The notes beneath the pieces are model-generated. The model was given only the letters and a program-made list of their open reading frames with translations, was not told the origin of the DNA and did not search any database. From positions 1-25,740 of the forward strand of contig JAJZIF010000007.1 in assembly GCA_021810735.1 (NCBI GenBank): DNA of 25,740 nt. Direction: 5' to 3'. Positions 24,035 to 25,740 of this stretch are shown here, piece by piece; positions within the stretch are counted from its first letter, which is position 1, and each line of letters opens with the position of its first letter. The stretch is from Acidobacteriota bacterium (GTDB lineage: Bacteria; Acidobacteriota; Terriglobia; Terriglobales; Acidobacteriaceae). A program made the translations under genes and the position numbers.

Positions 24035-24111
24035 GCCAGTCCCGAAACATAGAGGAGGGAGCCTCGGAAGTCGCCTTCTTCGCCCCGGCCGCTTTCTGCG
24101 GGACCTGGCAG
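24035..24111. repeat. 77-bp palindromic repeat, copy 1
   Basis: It begins GCCAGTCCCGAAACA and ends GCGGGACCTGGCAG. The ends are inverted repeats of each other (GCCAGTCCCG versus CGGGACCTGGC with one bulge), so the whole unit can fold on itself; internal GGGAGCCTC and GGCCGCTTTCTGCGG add smaller stems. It is about 87% identical to copy 2, with most differences in positions 16-25. Confidence 0.8.
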
Positions 24112-24289
24112 TCTGCGCATCGATAGATCTCGTGATTCTGCTCATCTCTGTCAAACGCCAATACGAACCCCTGCACGAATCGGTCGAGAACTCCGACCAT
24201 GCTGTGCATTGGTTTCGGTATTGGCGAAACAGTTGCCAGTATTCCTACGGTGAAGCTCCGTCGTAGGAGGCCTCTGGATCCGAGATTGC

Positions 24290-24334
24290 GATGCCGCCGG
24301 GCGTTCTTTGCCCGGCATCCTTATTGCTTTTGCT
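24290..24334 (+). terminator. Terminator-like hairpin between the two repeats
   Basis: GATGCCGCCGGGC (24290-24302) pairs with GCCCGGCATC (24310-24319) with a three-base bulge. CTTATTGCTTTT follows, a poor T-rich tail. No gene on the plus strand obviously ends here, so it may belong to a decayed transcript. Confidence 0.4.
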
Positions 24335-24339
24335 TGATT

Positions 24340-24416
24340 GCCAGTCCCGAAACACTTTAGGAGGAGCCTCGGAAGTTGCCTTCGTCGCCCAGGCCGCTTT
24401 CTGCGGGACCTGGCAG
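24340..24416. repeat. 77-bp palindromic repeat, copy 2, next to the IS110 element
   Basis: It has the same length and orientation as copy 1, 305 bp further on, differing at about 10 of 77 positions. It keeps the terminal inverted repeat and the GCCTCGGAAG and GGCCGCTTTCTGCGGGACCTGGCAG blocks. It ends 32 bp before the IS110 transposase stop codon. IS110-family elements are known to insert next to or inside REP-like palindromes. Confidence 0.8.
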
Positions 24417-24447
24417 GGCTGTGTAGTGTGTTTCTCGCCGGATATTT

Positions 24448-25479
24448 TCATGCTACCGCCTTGCCGGCCATCTGCTCAGTCGCGAGAAAATCCTGTTTCC
24501 TCCGTTCTACCGCGAGCATGTAGGCCACCATTTTCCTGGCGACGGCCAAGGTGGCGCGATTGCGGTGCCCTCTTTGCAACTCTTTGTCTCGAACCAGGGC
24601 GAGGTCGTACGAGTATCTGGGCGCCAGTTTCGCTGCTTCAACGAGCACTTGCTGCAGGTGCTTGTTTCTTTGTTTCGAGATCGGCGTTCGTGTCACCTTG
24701 TCGGCGGAAGCTTTCTCCGAGCTACACAGTCCGCAGTAGCTGATCGCTTGCTTGATGGATCTAAAGCGAGAGTAGTCGCCGATCTCCAGAATCCACGTGA
24801 GAGCCGTGATCGGGCCAACACCAGGGATGGACCTCAGCCGGTTCAAGCGTTCTGAAAGCAATGGATCCTTTTCGAGAGAACTAATCAGAGCGTCATCCAG
24901 CCGCTGCGCCCGCATGATTTGTTCGTGGCCGAGCTTCAGCAGCGGGCGGATGCTCTCGCTGATATCCTCGTTTGCAGCAAGCAGCTCAGTGAAGTAGCCC
25001 GCCCTATGGAGCCGCTGCTTGTTATAGCTGACCCCGGTTTCCATCAGCAAGCCGGATACACGATTTTTGGTCTGCACCATTTGCTTGACCACCAAGTTGC
25101 GGTACCGCATCACCCGCCGTCGATCCCGAATCTCAGTTGGAGCCATGTAGCACTCCGGCAGGAAATCGCAACGAAGGCAATCAGCGATCTTGTTGGCATC
25201 GATCCGGTCATTCTTCTTCTTGGCAGCGGCGATTGCCCGTAGCATCAGTGGATGAGCAACCTTCACCGCTTCGGCACACGGGAGCAGGTGATCATAGATC
25301 CATCCGGTAAAGACGGTCGCTTCCATCGCAATCATCCGCGGTTGGGGTAGCGTCGTTATCCAGGCATCCAGCTCGCGCCGGGTCGATCCTATCTTGCCTT
25401 CCCGGTGCACATGACCAGCTGCATCCTTCACGCAGTAACTGATCGTTTTCTTGTGAACGTCAAGTCCGATGTAGTACAT
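24448..25479 (-). CDS. IS110-family transposase (DEDD/serine recombinase)
   Basis: The 343-residue transposase is full-length. The N-terminal RuvC-like DEDD domain shows Asp7 in YIGLDVHKK, Glu53 in AMEATV, and Asp91/Asp94 in KKNDRIDANKIAD. A coiled helical linker follows (about 120-210). The C-terminal Transposase_20 domain has the hairpin IPGVGPITALTWILEIGDYSRFRS (218-241) and then YCGLCSSEKASADK with Ser258 as the likely nucleophile, then ISKQRNKHLQQVLVEAAKLA. The usual QSG around the serine is ASAD here, an unusual variant. These recombinases use an element-encoded bridge RNA to choose target and donor. No frameshift or stop is seen, so the element may be active. There is no clear ribosome site; GGAGG upstream lies within a predicted stem. 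Confidence 0.95.
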   Translation of the reverse strand: MYYIGLDVHKKTISYCVKDAAGHVHREGKIGSTRRELDAWITTLPQPRMIAMEATVFTGWIYDHLLPCAEAVKVAHPLMLRAIAAAKKKNDRIDANKIADCLRCDFLPECYMAPTEIRDRRRVMRYRNLVVKQMVQTKNRVSGLLMETGVSYNKQRLHRAGYFTELLAANEDISESIRPLLKLGHEQIMRAQRLDDALISSLEKDPLLSERLNRLRSIPGVGPITALTWILEIGDYSRFRSIKQAISYCGLCSSEKASADKVTRTPISKQRNKHLQQVLVEAAKLAPRYSYDLALVRDKELQRGHRNRATLAVARKMVAYMLAVERRKQDFLATEQMAGKAVA

Positions 25480-25488
25480 ATCGCTTCT

Positions 25489-25561
25489 GAGGAGCCTCCG
25501 GGGTTGTTCTCTGAATCAGCGTCGCCGCTGAGTTCAGCTTATGCAACACCTCGTGCTCCTC
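25489..25561 (-). ncRNA. Nested stem-loop upstream of the IS110 transposase (bridge-RNA candidate)
   Basis: Three nested stems are visible: an outer GAGGAG (25489-25494) with CTCCTC (25556-25561); a middle GGGGTTG (25500-25506) with CAACACC (25544-25550, one mismatch); and an inner CTGAATCAGCG (25511-25521) with CGCTGAGTTCAG (25526-25537, one bulge) closed by TCGC. In the IS110 group the bridge RNA is encoded between the element end and the transposase start, which is this position. The internal loops TTCT and CTTATG are short compared with known guide loops, so it could be only part of the RNA or a translational control hairpin. Confidence 0.35.
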
Positions 25562-25634
25562 CTCGACTTAGCATTCAAACATAGGGAGAAGGTTTGAGAC
25601 AGAGCCACTGCCGGGGCAGTTAGCCTTTGTGGTC

Positions 25635-25740
25635 ATGAGCAACGTCTTGAACAGAGAAAAGCGGGAACAAGTCATTGCGCTGGGCCGGCTTGGTTGGTCT
25701 TTGCGTCGCATCGAGCAGGCAACGGGGGTGCGTCGAGAGA
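25635..25740 (+). CDS. istA: IS21-family transposase IstA, N-terminal fragment at window edge
   Basis: ATG 25635 opens a frame that continues to the right edge (35 codons): MSNVLNREKREQVIALGRLG followed by WSLRRIEQATGVRRE. This is the helix-turn-helix start typical of IS21 IstA proteins, which bind the element ends and carry a DDE domain further on. The preceding about 50 bp (TGAGACAGAGCC...) may hold the left end of the element. Only the N-terminal part is visible, so integrity and the partner istB cannot be judged. Confidence 0.72.
   Translation, partial: MSNVLNREKREQVIALGRLGWSLRRIEQATGVRRE

Larger units (their letters stand above)
23573..24447. other. 875-bp gene-free region rich in repeats and hairpins
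   Basis: The region holds a tRNA 3'-half-like remnant (23685-23735), a hairpin at 23949-23970, two 77-bp palindromic repeats and a terminator-like hairpin (24290-24319). Open frames of 129-150 codons cross it on both strands, but they run through the repeats, have no ribosome sites and share only repeat-derived peptides, so no CDS is called. Confidence 0.65.
24418..25575 (-). mobile_element. IS110-family insertion sequence (ends not resolved)
   Basis: The limits are approximate: from just after repeat copy 2 to before the IS21 gene. It holds one intact transposase gene and a structured non-coding segment directly upstream. No terminal inverted repeats or target duplications were recognised, as is usual for the IS110 group. 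Confidence 0.6.

Noticed and set aside
23820..24266. Overlapping open frames of about 130 codons on both strands
   Set aside because: They run through repeat copy 1, have no ribosome sites, and their only similarity to other frames comes from the repeated DNA.
24035..24416. CRISPR array suggested by direct repeats
   Set aside because: Only two units of 77 bp with a 228-bp gap and no cas genes; the repeats are self-complementary REP/MITE-like units.

Overview
The window looks like a chromosomal segment of a GC-rich, free-living heterotroph. Several proteins resemble those common in Acidobacteriota of the Terriglobia/Acidobacteriaceae type: a secreted BNR-repeat 'VPS10-like' protein, a secreted S9 peptidase, a secreted GH39-like hydrolase, and a BON/SRPBCC membrane protein. 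No rRNA or complete tRNA is present, so this placement is an inference from gene style.

Region 1 (1-11.5 kb) is a hydroxyproline-use locus. A compact minus-strand operon runs from 8011 down to 1882. It encodes, in order, 4-hydroxyproline 2-epimerase, a DadA-like FAD dehydrogenase, a small 2Fe-2S protein, an NAD(P)/FAD oxidoreductase with a BFD-type cluster, a DapA-family deaminase, and alpha-ketoglutarate semialdehyde dehydrogenase. Together these can take L-hydroxyproline to 2-oxoglutarate. A GntR/FCD regulator (8194-8937) is divergent. It is followed by a strong terminator and then by a secreted DPP-IV-like S9 peptidase (9154-11475). One 12-bp palindrome, consensus ATTGTAYACAAT, occurs once upstream of the operon (8044-8055) and twice upstream of the peptidase (9057-9068 and 9081-9092). 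This suggests that the regulator controls both supply of proline/hydroxyproline peptides and their catabolism. The left edge (1-1696, minus) is the N-terminal part of a secreted BNR-repeat protein.

Region 2 (11.5-15.8 kb) holds a secreted GH39-like glycosidase and the transcription accessory protein Tex, both on the minus strand.

Region 3 (15.9-22.2 kb) reads as a stress or dormancy cluster. It holds an HPF/RaiA hibernation factor fused to a cold-shock domain, translationally coupled to a small HhH protein; a double-domain universal stress protein; a BON-membrane-SRPBCC protein; a small HhH protein; a thiamine-binding (UPF0045) protein; a PEBP/YbhB protein; an unrecognised DUF5335-like protein; and a PRPP synthetase-like enzyme. 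A perfect CRP/FNR-type palindrome (TGTGA-N6-TCACA, 18127-18142) lies in the divergent promoter region between the universal stress protein and the BON/SRPBCC gene.

Region 4 (22.2-25.74 kb) is gene-poor and has mobile-element character. It holds an orphan secreted protein with a 16-residue tandem repeat, a tRNA 3'-half-like remnant, two copies of a 77-bp palindromic repeat, an IS110-family transposase with a nested stem-loop directly upstream (bridge-RNA candidate), and the first 35 codons of an IS21-type istA running off the right edge.
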